Of a stretch of DNA of 64,000 nucleotides, positions 20,820 to 31,244 are shown piece after piece. The position numbers and the translations under genes were made by a program. How positions within the stretch are numbered: the stretch's first letter is position 1; each line of letters begins with the position of its first letter. The DNA is from Mixophyes australis (taxonomy: Eukaryota > Chordata > Amphibia > Anura > Limnodynastidae). The stretch is from positions 158,439,227 to 158,503,226 of the forward strand of contig JAVHZZ010000004.1 in NCBI GenBank assembly GCA_036250195.1, read 5' to 3'. Under the pieces are notes generated by a model. The model saw nothing but the letters and a program-made list of their open reading frames with translations, ran no database searches and was not told the origin of the DNA.

Positions 20820-22830
20820 GGGGTCTAAGTCTTAAATCACATGAATATTGATATCTGGTGACATCACAGAGAACGTTTCACACATTATTACATCACTGAC
20901 ACAAAATCACACACATTTATTTATATATTAAATCCCTGGTCCCTATTTCTCCCTTTACCATAGAATAAACTCTGCTTTCACATATTCTATTTACCTTCAG
21001 GCACCACAACACAGCCTTTATTATGATATAGAATAGAAATGTAATGAAACTATCTACAACAAGGCTCAGCGGATCTTAACTTAGCTGAGGAAGGAGCATT
21101 AGTGATATTTTATATGTATATTTATACTACAGTTTCCAAAGGGATGACTTGGTTATTCTTTTCTACCCGTGTTACTTATATACTACAAACAAACAGATGT
21201 ATATACTATAATAAACTGATTTTGCATGGCATCTTTTCTTTTTATTTGTTATGACTAGGGCTAACATATTCTATCATTGTACAATAGTGGGCAATGTGAA
21301 TGCTTCAATTAAATACAGCATAGGACAAATAATACAAGACATCCTGCTTTTGAGATTTTATGATTTAAAGGTATCATCTGGTAAATTGCCTAAAAAATTA
21401 ACTCTAACAAAATGCTTAATCAACAACCCCCATTCTTAGTGATACTTCCTTGTGTAACCCTATTTATTTCAGCCCATCATTATCAGCTCCTTAAACTTTA
21501 TTTCACTTTATATGTATATCCCACTTTATCTATTTTTCATAATACAAATTCATATAATTCAGTCAATTATTATACAACTAGGCTACCAACAGATTATATA
21601 CATATTTGTAGGCTCTAAAACACACAGACAGAGCCACACAGTGAAAAATCCACCACTAATATTTACCCATAACTGCGTGGTCTTTCCTTTGCTACATACT
21701 CAGCACTTGACAACTACTCCTTAATTACATTGAGATGAGCCAACAAGGTCACTGCCTCCTCCTTCTATTAGTCCCCCCCCAGCCACTCTTCCACCCCCAC
21801 TCACTCCCTATCCACCATAATTGCATGCTTTTTCTAATCCTTAAACATTGGTCATATATTTCATATACCTTAGTTCACCACTGACCCTTTATTTAGCCAT
21901 TTTAAGGTGTTTTCTATTAGATTTTGGTACTCTTTATCTTACTTATATGGTTTTCTATTTACAATTCATATACACTGTTATATGTCCTTGTTTTATGACT
22001 GACAAACCAAAATGAAGATTTATAAAGAATAAAAAATAAAAAACATAGAAAGAAGATAAGAACAGTGTAAAAGTAACAATGACAAAATAAATGATGCTAT
22101 CACTATGTGATACATGGAGTCAGACTGCTTTCAAATATCCCCTTTTAAAGAAGTTCTGTCCTAATTACAATTCAATCCAACAGTTAATATTTTATTTTTT
22201 TTCTGATGACAGACACAGTATATTTATGAAGGTAAATAATTTATACTATGGACCTGGGGGCTTCGCATTACAGCATGACGATTTGAGATAAAGCACCTGA
22301 GGCCCCTATGTTGCTTATCTTTTGCTAAAATTATAGCACATGATATCCTGCACATTTTCCATTGCTAAAGGGGTTTAGAATTTATTCCAAGCCCTGCTCC
22401 TCTCCATCAGCTGTAGCCAAAAGACTGGGCTTTTTATTTCCTGGAAACAGGCCAATGACTTTGGGTAGGGACTTGTGGATATAAGTCTTTTAAAAGTAGA
22501 TAAGATGATCACTAGTAACCTGGATCCATCATGTTACTTTTTAATATTACACACTCTGAAGCTATCAAGCCATTAGTATAATTGCACATTACCAGCTATT
22601 GATGAATAATCTGGTTAGAGAAGATTTTTTAGTGAATTATCATGTATCTATAAAATATGCCAGTGATCTAAACATGTGACTATATAATGCTGAAGTACCT
22701 GAAAAAAACCCCTAAGAGCATTGTTAAATTGATTTAAACCAACTTAACACTGATTTTCTAAGTAAGTAGCCAATAAATTGATGCATCGATATTAATTTGG
22801 CTAATGGATTATAGACAAAGTTGTAGACTA
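20820..22830. other. No gene or repeat recognised
   Basis: AT-rich sequence. The small open frames between 21250 and 22290 look random, with no domain or signal that I recognise. Confidence 0.45.
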
Positions 22831-22831
22831 T

Positions 22832-23143
22832 GGGCCTGATTCATTAAGGAAAGTAAAGCAAAAAATGAGTAAATGGACAACCATGTTACAATGAAAGGGG
22901 TGCAAATTAGTTTATTATTTTGCACATAAAGAGAATAGTGACTTCTTTGTCATGTAGCACACAAATAATTAATTTGTATTTAGCTTTATTTTTACACTGA
23001 AATTTAAAGTTGATCTAAAACATGCCCCACCACAACTATAAATCTGTCCCAACATTTTAAATTTGCCTTCTTCTTCAACGCAACATGGTTTTTCCAAGGG
23101 GCAAAGTTACTCCTTGTTTTGCTTTCCTTAATGAATCAGGCCC
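22832..23143. mobile_element. Harbinger-like MITE, 312 bp, TSD TAT
   Basis: Same family as the 20.2-kb copy. Termini are gggcctgattcattaaggaa and the complement of gggcctgattcattaaggaa. Shared internal phrases are aatgaaaggggtgcaaatta, catgtagcacacaaataatt and actgaaatttaaagttgat. TAT flanks both ends. This copy keeps a central block (taaatctgtcccaacatttt) absent from the more palindromic 20.2-kb copy. Confidence 0.75.
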
Positions 23144-23149
23144 TATAGG

Positions 23150-25800
23150 TTTTATACAGGCTCTACACAAACATAACTGGAATAAACTAAACTATTAAAT
23201 AGGGCTCTTTAAAGTGTATTTGTTTCTACCATGCATAAACAATTAGACAACCAGACAATTCCACAGTTGCATTTTCTGGTTAAAAATTTAATTTGACCTA
23301 ACAAAATGTAATATTAGTTCCTTATTTATGGTCAATTGTACAATATCACCTGTCTGTCTAAAAGTTATAAAGAATATCGTGAGACAACGTCTTAGAATAT
23401 CTTTTGAAAGAACATATTTTCTTTACAAAATGTGCATCTAATTTGGAGGATTTTGTAATAGATTAAAATTTCTACCAACTAATGCAGAAGAGAGAGGTTT
23501 CTGTTTGCTTGTTTTTTCGGCTTTTGTTGGCAGTAAGTAAAGGTTAGTAAATCTCCCACTGTTTGGTTTGTGAAACAATTATTGATAATGTGTGAATGGT
23601 TTTACTGTCAGCAAATTGATTCACACTTCTTTTATTACTGGTTGAAACAAAACAGTAGTTTAAAGGACAATTTAAGGGCAGAAAAGTTGTCAATAATGTA
23701 AATCTGTTTTTTGTTAGAATTTAGTATTCAATACAACATCTTTGAATGACAAATCTGTTTTAAATTCCACATTGTTTGATCTTAGTAAAGTGATACACAC
23801 ATAAACTACATAGATCAGATTCTCGCACATTACTCTTAATTTACACATTAATAATGTACGTAAAAAACAGGTGCAAAGATAATGTTTTTTTTGTTTTTTT
23901 TAAACAAAATGGTGACAATAAATATGCCATTCTGCAGGATATTAAGCAATAATTCATGCTGCATCCTGCCCAATCCTCCACTATGTTCTGCATATATGTG
24001 ATATGAATCATTTACAAAGAAATGTCACAGAAACACTGATGCTTCAAGTAACTACAAGTTTGTAAAATAGTTCGGAGAATTGCAGTTTATGTTTTTCTGT
24101 GTAAATCCTTCATATGTTTTGCTTTTCATTTACTACACTTATGCCTCAGTTTGTGATTCGTGACTGAATTGATGTTATAAATTTGCTCTCACATTGTCGT
24201 TAACATGTCAAGCTCAGAAGGAGCCACTGTGAACTGTGTTGCTCCGCAATGGTATTAGGATAATCACCCTTTTGGTTCTTGTTGATATCAAACATTTAAG
24301 TTAAAAGTGCCTTTAATTTGCCTGTTTAACATGTTTATGTGTCCACAAAGCAAGAAGCCACAAGTAACAATGGAATTGTCTTTTGAGTCTATGATGGTAT
24401 TAGTATGGACTGAATGGTAAATATAAGGACTTTAGATGTCTAATGTAAACATCATTATCATTTGAAAATCAATTAGCTCCTTACACTAACACTAGGAGTC
24501 ATCATTTGTAAGCTGCTAATGTGAGCATTGATTATTTGCTTTAATTAAGAGGAGACAGGGTGGATTTTCTCTCTTGGTAAGGAGTTGCAGGAATGAGAAA
24601 ATGATGCTCACAACAAAACAAGTGTCTGGCTCAGGCCTAGGCGAGGTCTGTCCCAATTATCTTTTAAGCTCAAATGGACATTTGCTATTTTAGGGAACAC
24701 AGAAGATTCAGGAAATAATGCACAAGAGTCTGTGATCTTAAGGAATTAGTTCTCTGTTACATTACATAGTGTACACAGAATGTATGCACAAGCTATACTG
24801 TAGAACTTTAAAACTGCCTATTAAAAGTCACTTACAGCCCCTCGGACAATTATTCTTCCTGGATTGTACTAGGAGAATACATACAGTATATAGGTGATAT
24901 GAGGCTGCCTGTGACTAACAGAATTTGCCAGACTTTTCTATACTGTGTACAAATTAAGCTAGAAATTGCTTATTTATGCCCAGGTGGTGTAATACACATT
25001 ACAAGATGCACCCAGCTGAGTATCAGCAACATATGTTCCAGGTTTATGGCAAGTGCACAAATATGATATTTGTGTCCATGTGTTGAGCTCAAAAGTTGTG
25101 TCCGGTTCTGCATTAGTAGCATAGGCCTCATGTTACGGCAGGCGTACATCAGATATACATACATCTTAATCAACCCAGAATATACATGTAATTATAGCTT
25201 AAAATACACTCATTAGAGAATATAGAGTGCAACGTATGCTGTCTTTCTGAATAAACACTACTCGTAATTAAAAAAGCACACCTTACATCATATTCTACAT
25301 GAATATACAAATGTTACATTGACACCACATATTTATGGTGTGGGTACATATCTCAATTAGGAACTGTTTGGGTTTATTTGGAACATGATCATTGCTATGT
25401 TATTATGTATGTAGTGATTGTCTATGTATTGTCCATTGACAGTGTTCTCTGTCTGCCCCATTGTATGTATACAATAAGCACATTTGCACATTCGCTTTTA
25501 ATACCATATTAGGTACAGTATATGTATACTCTACTGTCACCGAAATATTAATACCTGACATTAATTACTCTATTTATTACTAATGCATTTATTTAAGTTG
25601 AGTAAAACCATGCAAAATATGTTCTATGAAACAGCGAGATATGAACAAAATTATTTATATATAATTTTCTATTTATAATATAAATGCTTAATAGTTTTGT
25701 AAAGTAAATCCATATATTCCACCATATAGTCCAGACATGATTCTTAATTCCTTGCCTAGGTCATCCACGTATGTGTGGGTTCTTTGTCTTTATGTTGAAG
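23150..25800. other. No gene or repeat recognised
   Basis: About 2.6 kb of non-repetitive-looking AT-rich sequence. Around 24480-24760 base composition becomes more even and the sequence less simple, which could be a conserved noncoding segment, but nothing in it can be named. Confidence 0.4.
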
Positions 25801-25807
25801 GAGTATA

Positions 25808-26170
25808 TATTATTATTATTATCTTTAATTTATAAGGAGCCAAACAGGGTCCACAGCGCTGTACATGACATATACAGAAAACAGTGATTCAAGACAAAAC
25901 ATGATACAGAAAGAACAGAAAATGAATAAAAATATATACACACACACAAGTAACATAGTAATGCAAATCAAATTATTTCTGGGACAATGAGTGAAAGTGA
26001 TGGTAGAAATCAGCGAGAAGTAGGCCAAAGCTTAAGAAAACAGTGCTAGGGAAGCAGGCCAAGAGGTACAGGGGGTGATGGAATAGTAGAAGGAGCACAC
26101 AAGGAAAGAGGCTCCTGCTCCTGAGAGCTAACATCCTAGTAATGTCGTGTCATATCATCAGCAGCATCTG
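25808..26170 (-). mobile_element. L2-type LINE 3' end
   Basis: On the + strand it opens with a (TAT)n tail and ctttaatttataaggagcca, followed by gggtccacagcgctgtacat, the reverse complement of the L2-type 3' terminus. A stretch matching the 3' UTR follows (aaacagtgattcaagacaaa and onward, with the agctaacatcctag phrase near 26128). It is diverged and 5' truncated. Confidence 0.6.
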
Positions 26171-26289
26171 TGGATGAGAAAAAGGGAAAATATTAGTGTT
26201 GCTATAACCATTTATTTTCACTAATTAAACATTCTATAATTGCACAGTTCATGCATGAATTTGGTGAATTAGTTTTTTTATTTATTTAT

Positions 26290-26306
26290 ATCTATCTATC
26301 TATCTA

Positions 26307-26355
<49 letters not shown>

Positions 26356-26366
26356 ATATCTATCTA

Positions 26367-26420
<54 letters not shown>
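26290..26420. repeat. TATC/TA microsatellite
   Basis: Interleaved (TCTA)n and (TA)n runs cover about 130 bp. The open frame crossing it encodes only Tyr/Ile repeats and is not a gene. Such a tract is expected to be length-polymorphic. Confidence 0.95.
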
Positions 26421-26427
<7 letters not shown>

Positions 26428-26946
26428 TCTTCATTTTTGGAATTGCCTATATCCTTTTGGATTATGCAATCAAAAATTACAGGTTTATGCACCAAAGCAA
26501 CAGTTATATATAGCTCAATTTTTTTAGAGCAGAAGACAGCAGGTATGTTCCGGTGGCCAGAATATTCAGAAACCTCTAGGAATTACACTACTTGGACACA
26601 TTTCTTTCAACATGTCTCTTACAGAATGCCACCGGAATGCACTTAGCAACGATTTACATTTCTCCCTGACTTGCAGATTAACTTTTGGTGCCAAAAAGAT
26701 GAACACATAATATAATGCCAGATTTCTCTATATTGTGTACAGATTATGCTGAAAATTGCTTGACTTCCTCCTCTTAAAGCACCCCACTCCTAATTGCAAT
26801 GTTATGACGGATCTACATTTTTTTTTAGCCCCTTGTTTCACTCCTAGCTGGAGTAGGTTTACTGTGGCCACACATTAGGTACAGCCTGTTGGCTGAGACA
26901 GGGGCAGGGTTCAGAGCAGCCCGGCAGAATTCTATGACTATCTCGG

Positions 26947-28766
26947 CAGGGCCTGATCAACCACTAGGCTGACCAGGCTGCAGCCTGGGGCGCTGGGTCC
27001 CGGGGGGCGCGGCACTGTGGGTATTTTTTATTTTTTTTTAATTTTTATTTTTTTTCTTCATTCATTTTTTTTTCGGGGTGGGGGAGGGGGGGTCGCTGCG
27101 GGGGGGTGGAGGGCTCGACGATCAAAAGCATTGGTGGTCAGTGGTTAGCAACACACAGCCAATCGCCAGGCTGCCTGTTGCTGTGCAGCAGACAGGAAGC
27201 AGGACGTCTTCACTTCCTATCTGCTGATCTGAGGAGAGGAGCGACGCTGGCACAACTACAGGTAAGTGAAGGGGGGAACTGCCCTGCATATCTATAGGGA
27301 GGGGGGGAACTGCCCTGCATATCTATAGGGAGGGGGGGAACTGCCCTGCATATCTATAGGGAGGGGGGGAACTGCCCTGCATATCTATAGGGAGGGGGGG
27401 GACTGCCCTGCATATCTATAGGGAGGGGGGGGAACTGCCCTGCATATCTATAGGGAGGGGGGGGAACTGCCCTGCATATCTATAGGGAGGGGGGGAACTG
27501 CCCTGCATATCTATAGGGAGGGGGGGGGGAACTGCCCTGCATATCTATAGGGAGGGGGGGGGAACTGCCCTGCATATCTATAGGGAGGGGGGGAACTGCC
27601 CTGCATATCTATAGGGAGGGGGGGGGGAACTGCCCTGCATATCTATAGGGAGGGGGGGGAACTGCCCTGCATATCTATAGGGAGGGGGGGAACTGCCCTG
27701 CATATCTATAAGGAGGGGGGGAACTGCCCTGCATATCTATAGGGAGGGGGAGAACTGCCCTGCATATCTATAGGGAGGGGGAACTGCCCTGCATATCTAT
27801 AGGAAGGGGGGGGGAAACTACCCTGCATATCTATAGGGAGGGGGGGGGAACTACACTGCATATCTATAGAGAGGGGGGGGGAACTACCCTGCATATCTAT
27901 AGGGAGGGGGGGGGGGCTACCCTGCATATCTATAGGGAGGGAGAGGGGGGACTGTCATGCATATGTATAGGGAGGGAGAGGGGGACTGTCATACAAATCT
28001 ATAGGGTGGGAGGGGGGGCTGCCATGAAAATCTATAGGGAGGTAGAGAGGTTGATATGTATGAAGGATGAAGGAGGGCAGAGGAGGGGGGCTGATATATG
28101 TGGCTGGGGGAGTTTTGATGTGACGGGGGGGATAGCTAGCTAGCAAAGTGGAGGTAAGCAAAATAGCTGCAAGGGGGATGGATGCAGGGTGGGAGGTAAA
28201 GAAAATGGCTGCAGCAGGGGTTAAGGAAAATGGCTGTGGGGGGGTTGTGGTTAAGGAAAATGGCTGCAGGGGGTATTTAAAAAATAGAGCAGCTTTGGGG
28301 GGCAGAATCTCATGATTGTGTGGTGGTCACATGGGTGGTCTCAGCAATCACTAGAATACTAAATATTAGTGAGATGGGGCTGGTAGAGGTTTGTATTTGA
28401 TTGACAACAAATATTCAGATATTGCTTATATATGCCTGTCCAATGGGGTACTTTTAGCTGGCCATAATGGAGTGTTTTGTTTTAACTAAAGGGCCTAATC
28501 ATTCAGGGTTTGCATTATAATACATTTTTGCATTTTCAAAAAAGGACGCCAACTTTCCAGAAGCCAGCGAGAGGATAACAAAGTTGCAAGAGAGAAGAGC
28601 AAGGACAGGTAAGAGACAATGGCACAATCTGTCTAAATTTGAATGCTGGAGAATACACCTGAACATTCATATTCAGGAGTGTTCCTATACACCTATATAT
28701 TCGGAGGAGGGGGGGGCGCTGCGGCCGTATTAGCCTAGGGCGGCCAGAACCCTTAATCAGGCCCTG
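26947..28766. mobile_element. Non-autonomous hAT element, 1820 bp, 8-bp TSD
   Basis: Left end cagggcctgatcaaccacta and right end, reverse complemented, cagggcctgattaagggttc. The 8 bp TATCTCGG flank both ends exactly (26939-26946 and 28767-28774). There is no transposase frame. The interior holds a G-rich tract, a minisatellite of about 25 units (27271-28040) and some GGCTG-containing simple repeats up to about 28270. hAT assignment rests on the CAGGG termini and the 8-bp TSD. Confidence 0.85.
27271..28040. repeat. ~31-bp G-rich minisatellite, about 25 units
   Basis: The unit is a G-run of 6-10 bases, then aactgccctgcatatctata and ggga. Unit length varies from 28 to 33 bp mostly through the G-run. 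The left units are almost identical; after about 27820 they drift (ctaccctgcat, then gactgtcatgcat). Each unit carries one or more runs of at least six G on the + strand. The minus-strand open frames here are translations of the repeat and not genes. Confidence 0.95.
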
Positions 28767-28779
28767 TATCTCGGCCTAC

Positions 28780-29960
28780 AGGCGCATATATATATTGTGC
28801 AGCCGCAGACATTCTCCCGCTAGGATCCACCACTGTTCACAGCATCCAGCACATACACAAGGGCTCCTCTAGGCAGGTAATGCTACATAAATAGGCTTTG
28901 AATAGGCCAACCGTTCATTCAATGACTATACTGGTGGAGGCATATGCGAAATTGTATGGGACTTGTTGGTCTGTTCCTTGATTTAATGTAGGAGCGTGAA
29001 GCCAAGGTCAGAAAGGGTAGATGTGATCCCTTCAAAACAGAATAAACACACTATAGAAAAAAAACCCAAACCTATATCTATGTTTCAGTGGCATGTTACT
29101 AGAGCACTTTAAATTCTCAAAAAATTTTACTTTAGAGGGGGACAAACATATCTAAAATAATTTATAAAAGATGATTCTAAAAAAAGTTAGCTGAATTGTG
29201 AAAATGACCTTAAAATACATGGAGCATTGTGGCAACTATAGTGCTCTATGTATATTATTACTTACAGTACCAGAATCATATTCACTAGTCTTATTAAAAA
29301 ACATTAATATCCAAAAGTCACATGTTTTCAGCCTTGTCTCAGTGTAATCTCTGCCATATGACTGAATGCCTCATAAAAAAGGAGTCATGGGTACTCCATG
29401 AAGATTTGGAAACAATGCTTCAATAAGGAGAAATGCGTCACAAATAGACTGGCCATTGATGGAATAAAAATGTTTCTGATTCTGAGGAAATAATGAATTT
29501 CTTCCCAGAAGTAGCAGGTCTACATTAGCACCATCTGCTGCCCCATGACATGCAGAAGTTGAGCTATGATATAAAACTGCTGCTTTATCAGCAAAAGGGA
29601 TCCCTGTTCAATGATGAAGAATAAATAAACTAATTGATGCAAGAATGACCGAGTACACAGTTGCTTGTGGTTTGGAATGATCCATAGAAATGTAATGCAT
29701 ACAACAATTAAGTCAGCAGTGGTATTGCTGTGTAGATGCTGATCATAGACTCTAAGTCACTCTGCAGATTCTCCATGATGATATGAGGTGATGGCTATAG
29801 CCAGTGTACCACCTCTGTACCTGACATCACAATAGACGCTAACATGCTGGATGCGACAATTTTTTTGTTGCAGAATAACATAACACACTACATGAAAAGC
29901 TATGTCGGAAGAAGGAGAAGCAAAAATTAATCCAAACAGTACTAATTAATAATGCTGATA
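28780..29960. other. No gene or repeat recognised
   Basis: Ordinary AT-rich sequence between two transposable elements. No protein-like frame. Confidence 0.4.
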
Positions 29961-29962
29961 TT

Positions 29963-31212
29963 ATTCCCCCCTGATTACCTCCTCTCACGCACGTATCCAA
30001 GACTTCTCCCGCGCCGCTACCCTCCATTGAAACAAGCTCCCCTGCTCCATCAGAACTTCCCCTAATCTGTCCTCTTTCAAACGAACATTAAAAACCCACC
30101 TTTTCCTAAAAGCCTTCCAGTCTCATGTCTAAACTCCCACTGTCGGCTTCCTCTCTTTCTCATCCCTTCTTCCCTTCTCCCCTTCTCCCCCTTCCTTGAC
30201 TCCGTCTCCGTCTCTCCCGTCTCATCCATGTGTCTGTCTGTCTTCCCCTCCCTTTAGATTGTACGCTCCTTTGAGTAGGGCTCTCCTACCTCCTGTTTCC
30301 ATCACTTTTAACTGCGCTCTCCAACTACTCAGTTCACCTCCTCTCTGTCCCTCTGCCCTCTGTCTCCTCTCGCTTCTCTCCGCTCCCCTCAGTGACTCTT
30401 TACCTGTCATCCGTGCCCACCCTCTTGGGCCATAGTTACATGCCTGTACTCACTTTTCCCCTCCCTCTCTTTCTTGCTGTGACTGAGCCCCCAGTTATAG
30501 TGCTTACTGTTACTTGTACTGTGCTGTTTCACCTTGTACTGTGCCATTGTTTGTCCTTGTTGTAACGGACTTACCTTATCCCCGCTGCTCCGTCCGGAAG
30601 CCGCACTTCCGCATTCCAGGACCACGTGACCGCACCCGGAGGTGGTCACATGACCACATCTCAGAGGCAGGGATTTTGAATCCCCTTCAGCATAAAAACC
30701 TCACTCTGGCACTCGCTGAGTGTCAGAGCAACACTTACCTGTTCCTGGCTCCTGTTCTTCATGGATTGCAGTGTCTTCCAGTTTCCAGTGTCTACCTGTG
30801 TGCTGATCTCTGCCTGTTTGACTTCTCTGGTTCTCCTACCCCTGTGGACCGACCCGGCTTGCTGACCATTCTCCTATTCTTGTGACCCGTGTACCGAACC
30901 TGGCTTGTTGACTCCGAATTGCCTTCTGATTCAGCCTGACTCCATTCCTGTGTACCGAACCAGCTTGTTTGACTCCGCTACCTCCGCTTCACTACGCTGT
31001 ACTACATCTTGGGGCGAACCTGGGGACCGCGACCTGCGACTCCTGGCAGCAAAGCCCACTCCGCCTTGCGGCGGTTCTTGGTGAACACCGGGGAGATCAT
31101 TAGACTCCGCACCTCAGGTAAGCCAGCGCTAATCAAGATTAGTAATATAGTATCCAGAATCTGTTACATTTGTACAGCGCTACGGATACTTTGTGGCGCT
31201 CTATAAATAAAA

Positions 31213-31242
<30 letters not shown>
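29963..31242 (+). mobile_element. L2-type LINE 3' part, interrupted by a solo LTR
   Basis: The first piece (29963-30560) matches in reverse complement the minus-strand copies at 35.8 and 59.2 kb. It has the last coding residues around ctgattacctcctctcacgc and gtatccaagacttctcccgc, the gattgtacgctcctttgagt phrase, and tgtactgtgctgtttcacct. The second piece (31169-31242) resumes with tgtacagcgctacggatact, the gtggcgctctataaataaaa terminus and (AAT)n. Removing the 608-bp LTR joins them at the position expected from the other copies. Confidence 0.85.
30561..31168 (+). mobile_element. Solo LTR, Ty3/Gypsy-like, 608 bp
   Basis: It begins TGTAACGGAC and ends CTGTTACA, so it has the TG...CA ends and short inverted terminal repeat of an LTR. 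Flanking pentamers are CTTGT (30556-30560) and TTTGT (31169-31173), a 5-bp duplication with one change. A TATA-like gcataaaaacctc lies near 30689-30702, about 130 bp in, which sets the + orientation. No internal retrotransposon sequence remains, so this is a recombination-derived solo LTR. Gypsy affinity is inferred from the 5-bp TSD and general LTR form. Confidence 0.82.
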
Positions 31243-31243
<1 letters not shown>

Positions 31244-31244
31244 T

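Noticed and set aside
26251..26646. 131-codon open frame rich in Ile and Tyr
   Set aside because: It is a translation of the TATC/TA microsatellite and flanking noncoding sequence.
27271..28040. CRISPR-like array because of regular repeats
   Set aside because: The repeats are directly adjacent with no unique spacers, and the DNA is vertebrate.
27706..28161. Minus-strand Pro/Ser-rich open frames with repeated MQGS-type units
   Set aside because: They are the minisatellite read as protein; open frames follow from the unit length being near a multiple of three.
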